From assembly GCA_949592205.1 (NCBI GenBank), contig CATIUR010000006.1, forward strand, positions 62,740,001 through 62,804,000: 64,000 nt of DNA, in the 5' to 3' direction. Both the position numbers and the translations under genes were made by a program. Of the stretch, positions 45,361 through 56,669 are shown piece by piece. Position 1 is the first letter of the stretch. Each line of letters begins with the position of its first letter. The notes under the pieces are model-generated. The model ran no database searches. It was given only the letters and a program-made list of their open reading frames with translations, and was not told the origin of the DNA. The stretch is from Helichrysum umbraculigerum (Eukaryota > Streptophyta > Magnoliopsida > Asterales > Asteraceae).

Positions 45361-46370
45361 TGCAAGAGTAAAGTTGACAATTTTTTTTGCAAATTTCAAA
45401 AGTGTATAAGTGTTTAGTAGCGTTTTTACCCACGGAAAAATTGACACATTTTCTTTAAACTCCGATTGGGGTGAAATTTACACGGTCACTCGGAAACGTT
45501 CCAATGATCAAAGCTAAGTATCTTAGCCTAGGTGTTTTTTTGGCCATTCGGGGTCGTTTGGGGCCCGAAAATGGCATTTTACTGTTTTTCGGACCTTATT
45601 TCGGACTTTTAGTTTACGTTTTGAATTGGGCTTTTGTTTCTTTATGCCCAGAGGTCAATCCTGTGACTATATGTAATATTAAAAGTTGTTTTAAGAGGTC
45701 CACACCTTTTATGGTGTATGAGTTAGTTATAGGCAGTTTATTTAACTGCAAAATATACCAGTAAATGGAATTGTTGATTGTTGCTAACAAGGGTTAGTAA
45801 ACATTGAATATGAAATCATGTTAACTATATTATATGGACTAAATTGAAATGTGATGAAGTAATTGGATTACTTAGAGTGCTATAAAGTGCTGAAATAAAC
45901 ATTTTAAGAAAATTATGATATAAGTGCATGAACTTATATATATGTGATAGTTGAACATGAAATGAAGTGTTTACCTATAATTTGACTAAAAGTACATGGA
46001 TTGATGAGTATGTGTTGAATGTTATATATATTATTGATGAAATGTTTAGTACTAAATGTACTATAAGTATTAAGTTGTATAAATAATATTTAACATTGAA
46101 TCCAGTAATAAAGAAGTTGATCGATGTATTCATGTCGGACATTGTTGTAGGATGCCTGTATTGTTAATATAAACATGATGATATGAGTAGTTACGTTCAA
46201 AGTGATCAGTTAAAAATATTAGTAAGTTAAAAAGTTAGTTGTATACATGTTGCACGGTGGTATTATATATGTGTAAAATGTTGATATCATTGTTGTGAAA
46301 TATGAGAGAGAAAAGATAATTATATGGGAGATCGATGGTATGAAGTGGCCTGAGAATAAAGTGTGACTGA

Positions 46371-46409
46371 CATAATATGACGACGTCTGGCCAACGTATT
46401 TATATTATG
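46371..46409 (+). promoter_or_regulatory. Conserved TGGCCA-loop hairpin, LARD 2
   Basis: Outer CATAATAT (46371-46378)/ATATTATG (46402-46409), inner ACGT (46383-46386)/ACGT (46394-46397), loop CTGGCCA. Confidence 0.7.
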
Positions 46410-47462
46410 TCATTTCACATGGAGTTGTTGAGGCTACTCAGTACCAAATAAAGTTAACCGTTTTAATATAACCGGATGTTGAAATGTAGCTGAGAAATAG
46501 TCAGATATTGACTAAAATGGAATAGTAGTAAACCACTAAATTGTTGTTACTAACGTGGTATCTATTGTACACTTGAAGTGTATGTGTGATGCATGGTTAA
46601 TTGTAAAAACTTAAAAGATGATATAAGCAAAGTAGAGGTCAGTTGAATGTGAATAATATTGTTGAAGATGTTTGGTATTAACAGGTGTTGTCTAGCATCC
46701 CAAATTGTATGAGGTGATTTTAGTTGATTACATGATAATAAGTTTAACTATAGAAATGGACCTCTACATAATGCTTATTAGTTAATCTTATATGTTGATG
46801 ATTATATGATTGTGAATTCCTGTTAAATAAAGGATTTCATATAATCGAGTTGTATTTATAACTGCAAGTTGTAAAGTAGTAATTAATGAGTTGCTAAAAT
46901 TTGAAAATCTAGCAAAGTGATAACTAAAGAAGTATATAATTATTAGTTAAATTGCTAGTGACGGATCGAGTTACAACTTGTTGCTAAGATGCATGTAGTA
47001 GTGTTCAGTACCACTTGTTGTTATTGTGGTTGTCGTTGTCGTTATAGTTGTATTTGCTACTATAGTTGCTGTTGTGATAAAGATGATACTTTACTTGACT
47101 ATGTAAGTGGTTGATTTAACTCATTAGAGGCAGGGTATAGGCACAGTATTGGTGCAGAGAGCATGTATATTTGGAAATGTGCATGTGGAAAGGATTGAAA
47201 ACATACATCTAAATTTATAACTTGCTCACGGGAGTAATGTATAGTATGTGTGCGCATTGTGATTAAATAGTTGATTTTGATACACCTCATGCTGGTTTTA
47301 ACATTTGGTGTTAGGTATTGAAATTGAACACTAAGCACAACTTATGTGTTTATGTGAATTCAGTTGAAATACACACTGGTGGTGTGTGAGTTGTATGAAA
47401 AGTATAATATTAATAAAATGAAATGTATGGTTCTATTTCACTAGATTGACTAAGTGTGATCA

Positions 47463-47498
47463 GATTTCGAGGACGAAATCTTTTAAGGGGGGGAGATT
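47463..47498 (+). promoter_or_regulatory. LARD 2 end-of-pol palindrome and polypurine tract
   Basis: GATTTCGAGGACGAAATC (47463-47480), then TTTTAAGGGGGGGAGAT before the 3' LTR. Confidence 0.8.
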
Positions 47499-49693
47499 TG
47501 TAACATCCACTCCTTGGGTCTAGTTGTATTTAATATTTTCTGACTTCTAATATTTAATTCGTGTGTCAGAAAATAGTTTGGTGTTATTATTTGAAAATAA
47601 TTGGTTAAAAAGTCACATAATTTATTGTGACTAGTAAATTGTTAATTGTTTTAAATTAACCTAGTTGACGGTAAAATAAAATAATGGTTCCCCGTAGATG
47701 GTTTTTAAGTTCCAGACAATAATAAGTACGGGGAATGAAATTTAAACAATTAGATGATAATATCATATCTTTGAGTCGGTTTATTTTTAGATATATCTAT
47801 GCATATGTACGTACCATACATACTTACCCATTTGATGAAACCCTAGCCTTTAATCACTAAAATCATATCTCTACATCAAATTGAAGCCCCTCAAATTCGA
47901 ATTCAAGCTTCCATGATGAGATTAAATCATCCTTTCATCCTCTAATTCATTGTAAGTCTCCATTTCTTAATGTCTATAAACCTAGAAATTGAGGGTTTTG
48001 TGTTTTTATTAATGAGTTGGTTCAAATCCGGAAATTGAAGCTTGATTTTGTTAAATTGTTGTTAGTTGAGGATCAATTCATGATTTCTAACTAAACCCTA
48101 CAATAGAATTGAAGAATTTCATGTATGATTATATAGAAAGTGATGGGTTTAGTTGAATATCTATAAAATGAAGGTTATAATCATGTTATAATGATTAGTT
48201 GATACTTAGTTCATGATTATAGTGAAACCTTAAGTTAAAAAATGAAGAGATTAATATGAGCTTATGAAGAAAGTGGTGGGTTTAGTTGTATATTCATGAA
48301 TTAAGGCATGTAATCAAGTTATAATGGTTAGTTGATAATATAATCATGTTTATGAGTTAAGCCATAATCTAGAAATGATGAACTTGATATATGATTATAA
48401 ATAAAGCTTGAGAGTTTAGTTGATTTTTAATGAATCAATGTTTTAAGTTGATATTATTAATATATAATTGATAATAGTTGATTATTAATGATGATTATCA
48501 TGACTTAAGCTATAACTTAACTAAGTGATCATGGGGGTTACAATGATCATTATGATCGTAATGGGTTATATGGTGTATCGGGTGTAGTTTACTCATTAGA
48601 ACACTTAAATTGATAATTAAAGAGTATTGTGTAAACTAAGGTGATTAAATGTTCATTAGATTAAATATGATTGTGATTAGTGACTATGAAACTTATAGTT
48701 ACTAAATATGTTAACATATTGATAATTGTGGTGATTGTGCTAATTCGTGTGAATTGAGTAATTTAGATTTGTTGAAGTAAATCTATTGGGGTGATGCTAT
48801 ATAGATTTAAGACAAGTTACTAACTTGTATTGTTCTATTGTATTCTCAGATGTGCAGAAGGCTCAGTGATATTAGACTACTGAGTGGATGCCTGAGGTGG
48901 TCGGTGAGTAGATCTCTAATCCTCAGCGTAACTTGGTTGTAACAAGTTTGGTTACAACAAGTAACGTGTTATTACTTTATTAGTTGCATTGATAATTATG
49001 TTGATAGTAATAATACTGTTGATATGTTGACTAGTTGAATATGTGACTTGTTGATTACGTGATCACTTGAATTAATTGGCCTTCGGGCATCAGTTGTTAA
49101 TGAGGCAATGAGTTGTTGAACTGTTGGTTGGGCTAGTTGGTTATCCAAAGTTTAACACACCTCCTGTGTTAGTTGAAGATAATCACTAGCTATCGGTCTC
49201 GTCTGTATGGCCATACGGATAGGTTGGATAAGTGTTCTTGGGGAGCCACCCGGGTTTATGGTTATCCCCAGAGCCGCCGATCCTCATTATGGTGTTGTTG
49301 ATTAGTTGATGAGTTGTATTGTGTACTTGCTTGTTTAGTGTTAAGTGTTGTACACAAAGTTGTTGAGCTAAGTTAGGCTGTTGATTAGTTATCTGCTCAC
49401 TTAGCGTTATGCTAATCCCCCACATTAACACTTCTTGCAGGTTTTGGCTTTAATATTGGGTGGGCAAGAAGTTGGACTAGAAGGAATGTTTGACTACAAG
49501 GCTCTACTCTGATAGTTGATTTGTATAAAATAATGTTTCATCATGTTTTTATATAACACCTCAGTTGAAGTAATTATAGTTTTGAAAAGGTTAAATTTTA
49601 TATGTTGATACAATGAAGTAAATTATTATTATCTATTTGGACTTACGCTTCCGATTTACTATATTTAAATGATTATAAATGAGGGGTGTTATA
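47499..49693 (+). repeat. LARD 2 3' LTR, 2,195 bp
   Basis: Same length as the 5' LTR at an offset of 5,988. Differences noticed include one that breaks the 16-bp palindrome (CTGTATGGCCATACGG at 49203-49218). Confidence 0.92.
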
Positions 49694-49698
49694 GTTAC

Positions 49699-51329
49699 GT
49701 TATGTTAGTTTCAAAGCTTCAATTTAAATTGGTTTTTCCATTTTACTTTTTAATTGCAGAACTATGGTCATCTACAGGTACAATCATAAAGAGAATGGAG
49801 GGAGAAATCAAAACAACATTCAATATGGTAATTTTTTTTTTTTACTCATTCAAATTGATTTTGTCATTTTACCGTCTATGATATGCATCAATCTGCTCAG
49901 TAGTATTAGAATAGAGGTGTGTCTAATGTAAGAACTAATTTCACATCACTTTATTCATTATATGTTGATGCGTTCTGATAACATGAGTAGTATATAACGA
50001 AGAGGTTTAGGGTGAAGATCACAAAAGGATGATGATTTTAAACACGGTCATTGACTTTCACGATAGAGTTTGTGTATCCTAACGGTGGTATTAATCAATT
50101 GTGTTTAGTTTTTGTATTGTTTATAGTTATATGAAATAAGCTTTGTGGTATATATTTGTCATCTTTGAATGAAGGCAAGTCATACTCGATCACGTATTAT
50201 TAAAAATTAAGGCAACGATGTTGAAACATGCTAGCAAATGTTAGGACTTAATAGGTTTATTGACGTTATTTGTGTATTTTGTTGTAGTTTTTTTTGTATA
50301 TGTTGGTTTATGTTAGTTTTGTTATATTTTTGTGGTAGCAGAGTATGCATAAATGACCAAGACAATTATATATTTAATGTAGTTCTTGGTCCTATAATGA
50401 ATTCTTAGGAATTATATGTACTCTTTGGTAGATTTTTAATACTTAACCCTTTTTTATCACCATATCATAACTTTGAGTTTTAAATCACCATTTGAAGGAT
50501 TATTTTTCATTGGTATTTTGAACTGAGTTAACTATAAAGTGAAAAACTTGTGCCGAAGGAAATTTGGATCGGTCTGTGACACATAGTTACTCCTTAATGT
50601 CATGTAATGCATCTAGATTGACACATTTTTAGTTTTGCAGTTCTTGACACGAGGAGTTATAATGGCTGACTTTTGATGAGTCAAAGACCAAACATAAATT
50701 ATGAAAAGTTGTGATACTTAGCCATACTTGATGCCACATTGAAGATGTTACTGTTTTGAGTAATTAGGTATTGAAGTATTATGTGGTAAACCGGAGGATT
50801 AGTGTAGATTTATGGCAGAATTCGGGAAATTTAAGTTTTAAAAGTCAACCTGTGCAAAAGACGGAAGGGGTCAAATTATTGAATGCAAACAAAAGGATGG
50901 ATATAAAGACTCAATACAGAAGAATGTCAATATGAGATGGAGGAGATTATCTTCTTAATAGGATGCAACGCAAGACGTTAATTAACTCACTCATGTGATC
51001 ATTGATGTTCAATAATTGTCCACTGTAATTTTATAAAGTTTGTATGTCTAAGTTTTTAAGATTAAAGTTGGTATGTCTATCTTCTTTAATAGGTGTGTAG
51101 AAATAAAAGATTTTGTTTTTAGAAGATATATATATATTTTTACTCATCAATACGAGTTTATTTTGTTTTATTTAAGAAACTAATTAAATAAATAGTGAGA
51201 GTAAATGTTAAATTATAAACTTTAATAATGATACTACAAAACTAAAATCTTTAAATAAATATATATTTGAAAATATAAATAACCAAAAGAATTTAAAACT
51301 ACCCGCGTTGTCGCGGGTCTTATATCTAG
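49699..51329 (+). mobile_element. Helitron 3' portion ending at a perfect terminus
   Basis: The end has the hairpin ACCCGCG (51301-51307)/CGCGGGT (51312-51318), seven bases, CTAG (51326-51329) and host T. The 5' end was not identified and may lie left of the LARD 2 insertion. An exon-like segment at 49760-49827 is bordered by TTAATTGCAG and GTAATTT and reads ELWSSTGTIIKRMEGE, possibly a captured gene fragment. Otherwise AT-rich. Confidence 0.6.
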
Positions 51330-51472
51330 TAACAAATTATTTCAAATTAAAGGAATGAAATTCATAACTTGTATCGTTAATCGCATATATAATAAATATA
51401 TATTTCTTTATGTTTGTCTTGTAATCTTAAATTCACTTAAATACTAATTTGACCCTTATATAATAACTATAC

Positions 51473-51687
51473 GGGGTGTTTGGTTTCGCTTAAGCTTTTT
51501 AGCTTCTGCGTTATCTAAAATGCAGGAATCTGGAACTTTTAGCTTTTTAGCTTTTTAATTCCAAAATTTTTAAAAAGCTCTCCCTAAAAAGCTCATCCAA
51601 ACACTTAATAATAGGCTTTTTAGCTGTAAGCCTGCAACATAACGCAAAAGTTTAAAAGCACCCTTAAAAAGTTAGGCCAAACACCCC
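51473..51687. mobile_element. MITE, 215 bp, GGGGTGTTTGG termini
   Basis: GGGGTGTTTGG (51473-51483) and CCAAACACCCC (51677-51687) are inverted. The inside is built of AGCTTTTTAGC repeats in both orientations. The termini resemble hAT-type MITEs, but a clear 8-bp duplication was not found. Confidence 0.6.
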
Positions 51688-52144
51688 CTACGATATGTCG
51701 ATATCAATTGTTTTTGGTAATTTTTATTAACTAAATTTACTGTACATAAATTACAAATTATAAATTCAAATATAAACTATCAATTGCCTAATTATGATTA
51801 ACGAACGTGTAAAAAGGAGAATAAATGAATTATGTGTCAAATAGCATATGTCTAAACATATTCAGGCCTATTTTTTTACGCACATTTATCATTACTCTAT
51901 ATCAATATTGTTTGTAGAGATTGACTATATATAGACAGACAATTTAATTAAATTTCAATTTTTCTTAACAGAAAAATACTCTGAAACTTTGAAATATATA
52001 TATGACTGAGAAAAAAAATCAAAATACGTTGAAATTATATCCAACGACCAAATATCGGTGACTATATTTGACAATTATGCCGTTTTCAACGTACTGTTAT
52101 TATTAGTATAAATACTTTCGAAACTAAAATGCTATATATTTGTA
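51688..52144. other. AT-rich DNA without recognised gene
   Basis: Nothing recognised. Confidence 0.5.
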
Positions 52145-52180
52145 CTAGTACTTAGACCCGTGTATACACACGGGCCATCT
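52145..52180 (-). mobile_element. Helitron 3' terminus (minus strand)
   Basis: The minus strand has the hairpin CCCGTGT/ACACGGG, eight bases, then CTAG and T. The element would extend to the right; its 5' end was not found. Within 52540-52622 a 39-bp unit (TGATATGATAATAGTCCTAA...) is tandemly duplicated. Confidence 0.6.
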
Positions 52181-53316
52181 AAGTTTAAATCTCAAACTAT
52201 TATTAAGTTATTGAACATGTAATCGTGTTGAAACATTAGTTAATTAGGATGTGAAGATAACAAATGTAATCACATGATAATCGACGTCTTTAATTTCAAA
52301 ATAAAGAAATATACATGGGTTATAAAAAGTATCCGAATAATTATAGTTTTAAATTATAATAGTATTTCATAAATATTATGTATATTACTTAAGTTTAGAT
52401 TATAAATAATAAATTGGGGTTTTGTTTTCAAAATTCAGTAAAATATAGGGACTTAATTGTTCAATAGAACTTTAATTTAATATGATGATGTCACAGATAT
52501 GTTTAAAAGTTGTTAATATGAAGGATTAAATCTCATCAACGCATGTGATATGATAATAGTCCTAATGTATTACAAATACCTATTGTGATATGATAATAGT
52601 CCTAATGTATTACGAATACCTATTTGGATAAAGTTATCATAATTAATTTTCTTTATATAATATATAATTAATGATTTATGATGTCATTAAATCCTATAAT
52701 TTAGCTAATTAGAAAAAATTGAGTAGTTTTATTGGTTGATTAAATTTTTGATGATATCATCAACTATTTCTTATATATAATTTAAGATTAAATTTTTAAT
52801 ATGAATTTTACCATATCCTCACAGACTCACATGTCCCAACCACCTTTGCTAATCTTACCCCATGTCAACTCGACGATTTCCAACGCACATTTATAAACGT
52901 AAATTAAGTTAATTTTAAACTAGAGAATGATTCGTATACCACTAATTTTTCTACATATACCACTAAATATGATTTGATTTGTTGCTGGTGTATGAATCAC
53001 TCTTTTAAAATCGTCGTAACAAACTTCAAAAATAGAACTAAATGCTACGTGATAAAGAATAGGGAGATGATGAATACAACATTTAAATTGTATCATACAC
53101 AAAAACATGCTTTTATATATTTGTACAGTAATCTAAAACTGTTGTACCGTGTGATGCATGAAACAATTTTCATGTTATATTTATCAACTCCCTAAAAAAT
53201 ATTAGTACCTTTTATTGGCAAAATGACAACTTAAGCTTTGTAGTTATTACATGACCAAACAGTCAAACAGATAAAGATAACAACCATCTCATCTTCATTC
53301 TGCTGGCTTCAATTTA
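52181..53316. other. AT-rich DNA, probably Helitron body and flank
   Basis: The overlapping short ORFs near 52920-53195 are on opposite strands and have no domain. Confidence 0.4.
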
Positions 53317-53370
53317 TCGGGTGGGCCTAAGTGGCCCGTCAGTGATTTCAAACTGCCTTTAAAAAAAAAA
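53317..53370 (+). repeat. SINE 3'-end fragment
   Basis: CGGGTGGGCC...CCGTCAGTGATT...CTGCCTTTAAAAAAAAAA parallels the tail of the SINE at 39780-40034. Confidence 0.55.
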
Positions 53371-53866
53371 CTTATCTCAAAAACATTAATATAAATATTA
53401 TTAGTTACAATACTTATATGGTCGTTATTTAGATATGAAATACAAAATTATATTAACCAAATCATTTGTCGCAACACAATAAAATGAGATAGTGATAATA
53501 GGGAGAGAAAATAAATATTAATGTAGTTGGTCATGAAATCATATGTCACGTTCATTTATAAGCAAAATTTTACAATATACAAATTTTATATTTCGATCCA
53601 TCTAATGCCTAACACAAATAATAAATAATCTATTTTCATCATATTAGATTGTTAGTATTTTTCTAGCTATCAAAATTATGGAAGTTGATATTTACAACAC
53701 AATACTTTATACTATTACCACAATGTAAAAAATTTATAGCATATAGTACAAATACATAACATAATTATAATGTATTCATCAATTTTAGTGTTGTAAATAT
53801 CATCACCCTTAAACATATTCATTCACATTTATAATAAATTGAAAAGTTTACGAAGAACTACCAAAA
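53371..53866. other. AT-rich DNA without recognised gene
   Basis: Nothing recognised. Confidence 0.5.
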
Positions 53867-53928
53867 AGATTAGCATGGTGGTATCGATGTGAGTTTACAA
53901 TTATGAGGTTGTGAGTTCTAAGTCTCAA
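53867..53928 (+). repeat. Degenerate tRNA-like/SINE head
   Basis: Box A-like TTAGCATGGTGG and box B-like GTGAGTTCTAAGTCTC are at roughly tRNA spacing; no foldable acceptor stem. Confidence 0.35.
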
Positions 53929-53976
53929 GTTTGAAACTATTTTATAATTATTTGTGAATGATGTATATATTCTGAT

Positions 53977-54414
53977 GGGCTAATTATTTGTTTATGTATC
54001 TAACTTTGCTTTTTTTACTATTGTATGTAACAAACTTTCAAAACATCTATTATATGTAATAAACTTGTAAAAAATACTATTGTATGTAACAAACTTTCAA
54101 AACATCTATTGTATGCAATGAACTTGTAAAAAATCTCTATTGTATGTAGCGGATTACCATGTGTATATGCCAAACTCAAAATGGCTCTTTAACATTGGTT
54201 TGTGGCGGCACGAGCAAACTTGAGCAGATCATTGACTACCGCACCATACGATAACGATTTTTTACAAGTTTATTGCATACAATAGATGTTTTTAAAGTTT
54301 GTTACATACAATAGCATTTTTTACAAGTTTATTACATACAATAGATGTTTTGAAAGTATGTTACATACAATAGTAAAAAGTGCAAAGTTAAATACATAAC
54401 CAAACAATTAACCC
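53977..54414. mobile_element. Mutator-like MITE, 438 bp, 9-bp target duplication
   Basis: Flanked by TATTCTGAT (53968-53976 and 54415-54423), the 9-bp duplication typical of MULEs. The terminal inverted repeats start GGGCTAATT and, inverted, GGGTTAATT and extend well over 100 bp. They contain subrepeats of CTATTGTATGTAACAAACTT on both arms. Confidence 0.8.
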
Positions 54415-54835
54415 TATTCTGATAGTAGTATAACGGTTAAAGAGATAAAAGACAATAAGACCATTCGCAACCATAACACCAGAACGCCCTTTTTTCCCCT
54501 GCCATGTCAGCACAACACCACAACACCATTTAAACCCATGCAACCATAATACCAGAACGCCCCTTTTTCTCTCTCCTGGCCCCACTTATTTCCACCTCAT
54601 TTTCACTTATTTAATAATACAAATACAATTTAAATTTCAAACAATACATTTCATAAAAATTAAAATACAATTCAATTAAACAACTAAAATACATTACGAT
54701 CAGAAATTTGAAATACAATACGATAACTTCCTAAAAATACATTACGATAACTTCCTAAAAGTACATTACGAAAACTACTTAAAAGAGAAAACATTTAAAA
54801 AAAAAATAAAATACAATACGAACTAATAATTAAGC

Positions 54836-56152
54836 CTATTCATTATTCGCCGCGTTTAGTCTCCGAAAATTTGGTGGAAGCATCCATATGTGCTCTGTGA
54901 GATCTTCTTGTAGTTGGTCGTGCGCACGTTTGTCACGTATTTCTTTGGTTCTTGCAGCCCTGTCTTCTACGCGTCTCCTAAAATCTTGCCGAGGCCAGTT
55001 CTCAGGGTTGTCGATCATCTCTTGCTCGAGTGAAGATATTGCAAACCCGTTATCTTCTTGTATCATGTTATGCAATATGACACAAGTGTACAACTGTCGC
55101 CTCATCTTGTTAACACTCATAGCTCTCCCCGCAATCTTTAAAATTGCAAACCTTCCTTGCAGTACACCAAACGCCCGTTCTACATCTTTCCGTGCACTTT
55201 CTTGAAATTTCTTGAACTTGATTCTTTTGTCATCAATAGGGGTGTGAGGGGCTTTGACAAGAGTAGCCCAATCCGGATAAATACCATCGGCAAGATAATA
55301 CCCTTTGGTGTAGTGATGTCCATTGACATCAAAGGCTGCCGGTGGACCGGTGTCATTTTTAATTGAATCGAACAACGGAGAGTGGTTTAAAACATTGATG
55401 TCATTGTTCGACCCCGCCATGCCAAAATAAGCATGCCATATCCACATGTCGTATGAAGCAACAGCTTCAAGCATGATGGTTGGGTGTCCTTGATCACCCC
55501 TGGTGTATTGGCCTTTCCATGCATTGAGGCAATTTTTCCATTGCCAATGCATACAATCAATGCTCCCAAGCATTCCCTTAAACCCATGTTTCTGCTCGTG
55601 TGCAGCGTATAAGCGAGCAATATCTGTAGCCGTTTGCTTTCTCAGATACTCCGCTGTGTATAAATCGAAGACACACTTACAAAAGTTGTTAATACAGTCG
55701 ATCGACGTGCTTTCACCCATTTGTAAGTATTCATCGAACATATCAGGGGATGTTCCATACGCCAATTGGCGTATGGCAGATGTGCACTTTTGTAGTGCGG
55801 TAAAACCAAGTCGACCCGCCGCATCTGGTTTTGGTTTAAAATATGCAAAGTGTTCAGGAATAGGTTCAGTAGAGTAATCTGATATACCTTGTACGATTCG
55901 AACAAATAACTCTCGACGCATACGAAAACGCCGCTTGAACAAGTTTGGTGTATACTTTGCATTCACTGCAAAGTAGTCGTCCCACAAACGTTGTTGGGCA
56001 CCTTCACGATCCCTTGGAATGTATCTTCGAGCTCGTGGTGGTCTTGAACTTTGCCCGGCCTCGCTATTTTTTTGATCGCGGTAAGCTTTGAGAAGTTCAA
56101 TTACATCTTCGTCTTCCGAAGATGAATCGCAAATACGATCAATCGAATGCAT
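54836..56152 (-). CDS. PIF/Harbinger DDE transposase, 438 aa, apparently intact
   Basis: Acidic N-terminus (SSSEDEDVIELL), then a helical region with RRFRMRRELFVRIV typical of plant Harbinger/ALP1-like proteins. The nuclease domain has Asp199 in GSIDCMHW, Asp251 in GSNNDINVL and Glu325 in RKDVERAFG, so the DDE triad is complete. LHNMIQED near residue 360 is a further family signature. Length fits the family and there is no frameshift or intron break. It would cut and join at TWA targets, normally with a separate Myb-like partner, which is not in the window. A minus-strand TATAAATA about 105 bp upstream could be its promoter. It could be a live transposase or a domesticated relative. Confidence 0.9.
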   Translation of the reverse strand: MHSIDRICDSSSEDEDVIELLKAYRDQKNSEAGQSSRPPRARRYIPRDREGAQQRLWDDYFAVNAKYTPNLFKRRFRMRRELFVRIVQGISDYSTEPIPEHFAYFKPKPDAAGRLGFTALQKCTSAIRQLAYGTSPDMFDEYLQMGESTSIDCINNFCKCVFDLYTAEYLRKQTATDIARLYAAHEQKHGFKGMLGSIDCMHWQWKNCLNAWKGQYTRGDQGHPTIMLEAVASYDMWIWHAYFGMAGSNNDINVLNHSPLFDSIKNDTGPPAAFDVNGHHYTKGYYLADGIYPDWATLVKAPHTPIDDKRIKFKKFQESARKDVERAFGVLQGRFAILKIAGRAMSVNKMRRQLYTCVILHNMIQEDNGFAISSLEQEMIDNPENWPRQDFRRRVEDRAARTKEIRDKRAHDQLQEDLTEHIWMLPPNFRRLNAANNE

Positions 56153-56253
56153 ATTTGCAAAACAAAAAATAAAGTTGAATTGTTGGATTTGGGTTGGGTT
56201 GTTTTAGTGTGTAAGTTGAATTGTTGTGAGAAAATAGGTTGGATGTGTGTATG

Positions 56254-56261
56254 TATTTATA
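56254..56261 (-). promoter_or_regulatory. Candidate TATA box of the Harbinger transposase
   Basis: TATAAATA on the minus strand, 102 bp before the ATG. Confidence 0.45.
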
Positions 56262-56329
56262 GAGTTAGATATATTTGAAAAAATAATTAAATTTTTTTTC
56301 CCCCACTAGCCGTTGCCAAACGGATATAT

Positions 56330-56366
<37 letters not shown>

Positions 56367-56669
56367 CACAATACCGTTGGAAAAGGGAAGAAAATAATAA
56401 AAAGAGTAATGCTAAAGAGGCCTAATTACACAGACCTAAAAGTAGGCCTAATTTTCTGATTGGTTGAATTGTTTCTCTCTGCTAATCCCATCCAATCAAT
56501 ATTTCAAACCTACCAATCACATCTTTAGGTCATTATTTAGTCTTACAAATTTAGGTCTCTCAATCATTTTCCTAATAAAAAATTGCGTGGGTCCCACAAT
56601 CTCTCCCGTTCTCGGCTCGTTCTCGCACAACACAAAACCCAGAACGCCGCCCCGAGAACGCCTCGTTGG

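Larger units (their letters stand above)
43721..47462 (+). other. LARD 2 non-coding interior
   Basis: About 3.7 kb with no long ORF. It has a conserved block around 45545-45590 (GGGGTCGTTTGGGGCCCGAA) also seen in LARD 3, a palindrome cassette (45182-45360), and the TGGCCA-loop hairpin (46371-46409). Confidence 0.75.
41511..49693 (+). mobile_element. Complete non-coding Ty3/gypsy element (LARD 2), 8,183 bp
   Basis: Two 2,195-bp LTRs, GTTAC target duplications (41506-41510, 49694-49698), a primer binding site and a polypurine tract are all present. The 3,793-bp interior has no gag or pol ORF, so it fits the LARD type of non-autonomous element mobilised by a related gypsy. By eye I count about eight differences between the LTRs, so insertion is recent. 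It shares interior and LTR blocks with LARD 1 and LARD 3. Confidence 0.92.
54459..56669 (-). mobile_element. PIF/Harbinger element (right terminus not seen)
   Basis: A candidate left terminus GACCATTCGCAACC follows TAA (54456-54458), in keeping with TWA targets and with the GAC...CAA termini of the MITE at 10339. The transposase gene fills most of the element. A 32-base T-run lies at about 56331-56363. The right end is not recognisable; LARD 3 may have inserted into this element. Confidence 0.5.

Noticed and set aside
45471..45764. 97-codon ORF inside LARD 2
   Set aside because: It covers the block conserved with LARD 3 (GGGGTCGTTTGGGGCCCGAA), but I saw no matching reading frame there, so conservation looks nucleotide-level.
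52920..53195. Overlapping ORFs on both strands
   Set aside because: No domain; AT-rich chance frames that mirror each other.
55503..55877. 124-codon plus-strand ORF over the transposase
   Set aside because: Antisense shadow of the Harbinger coding sequence.
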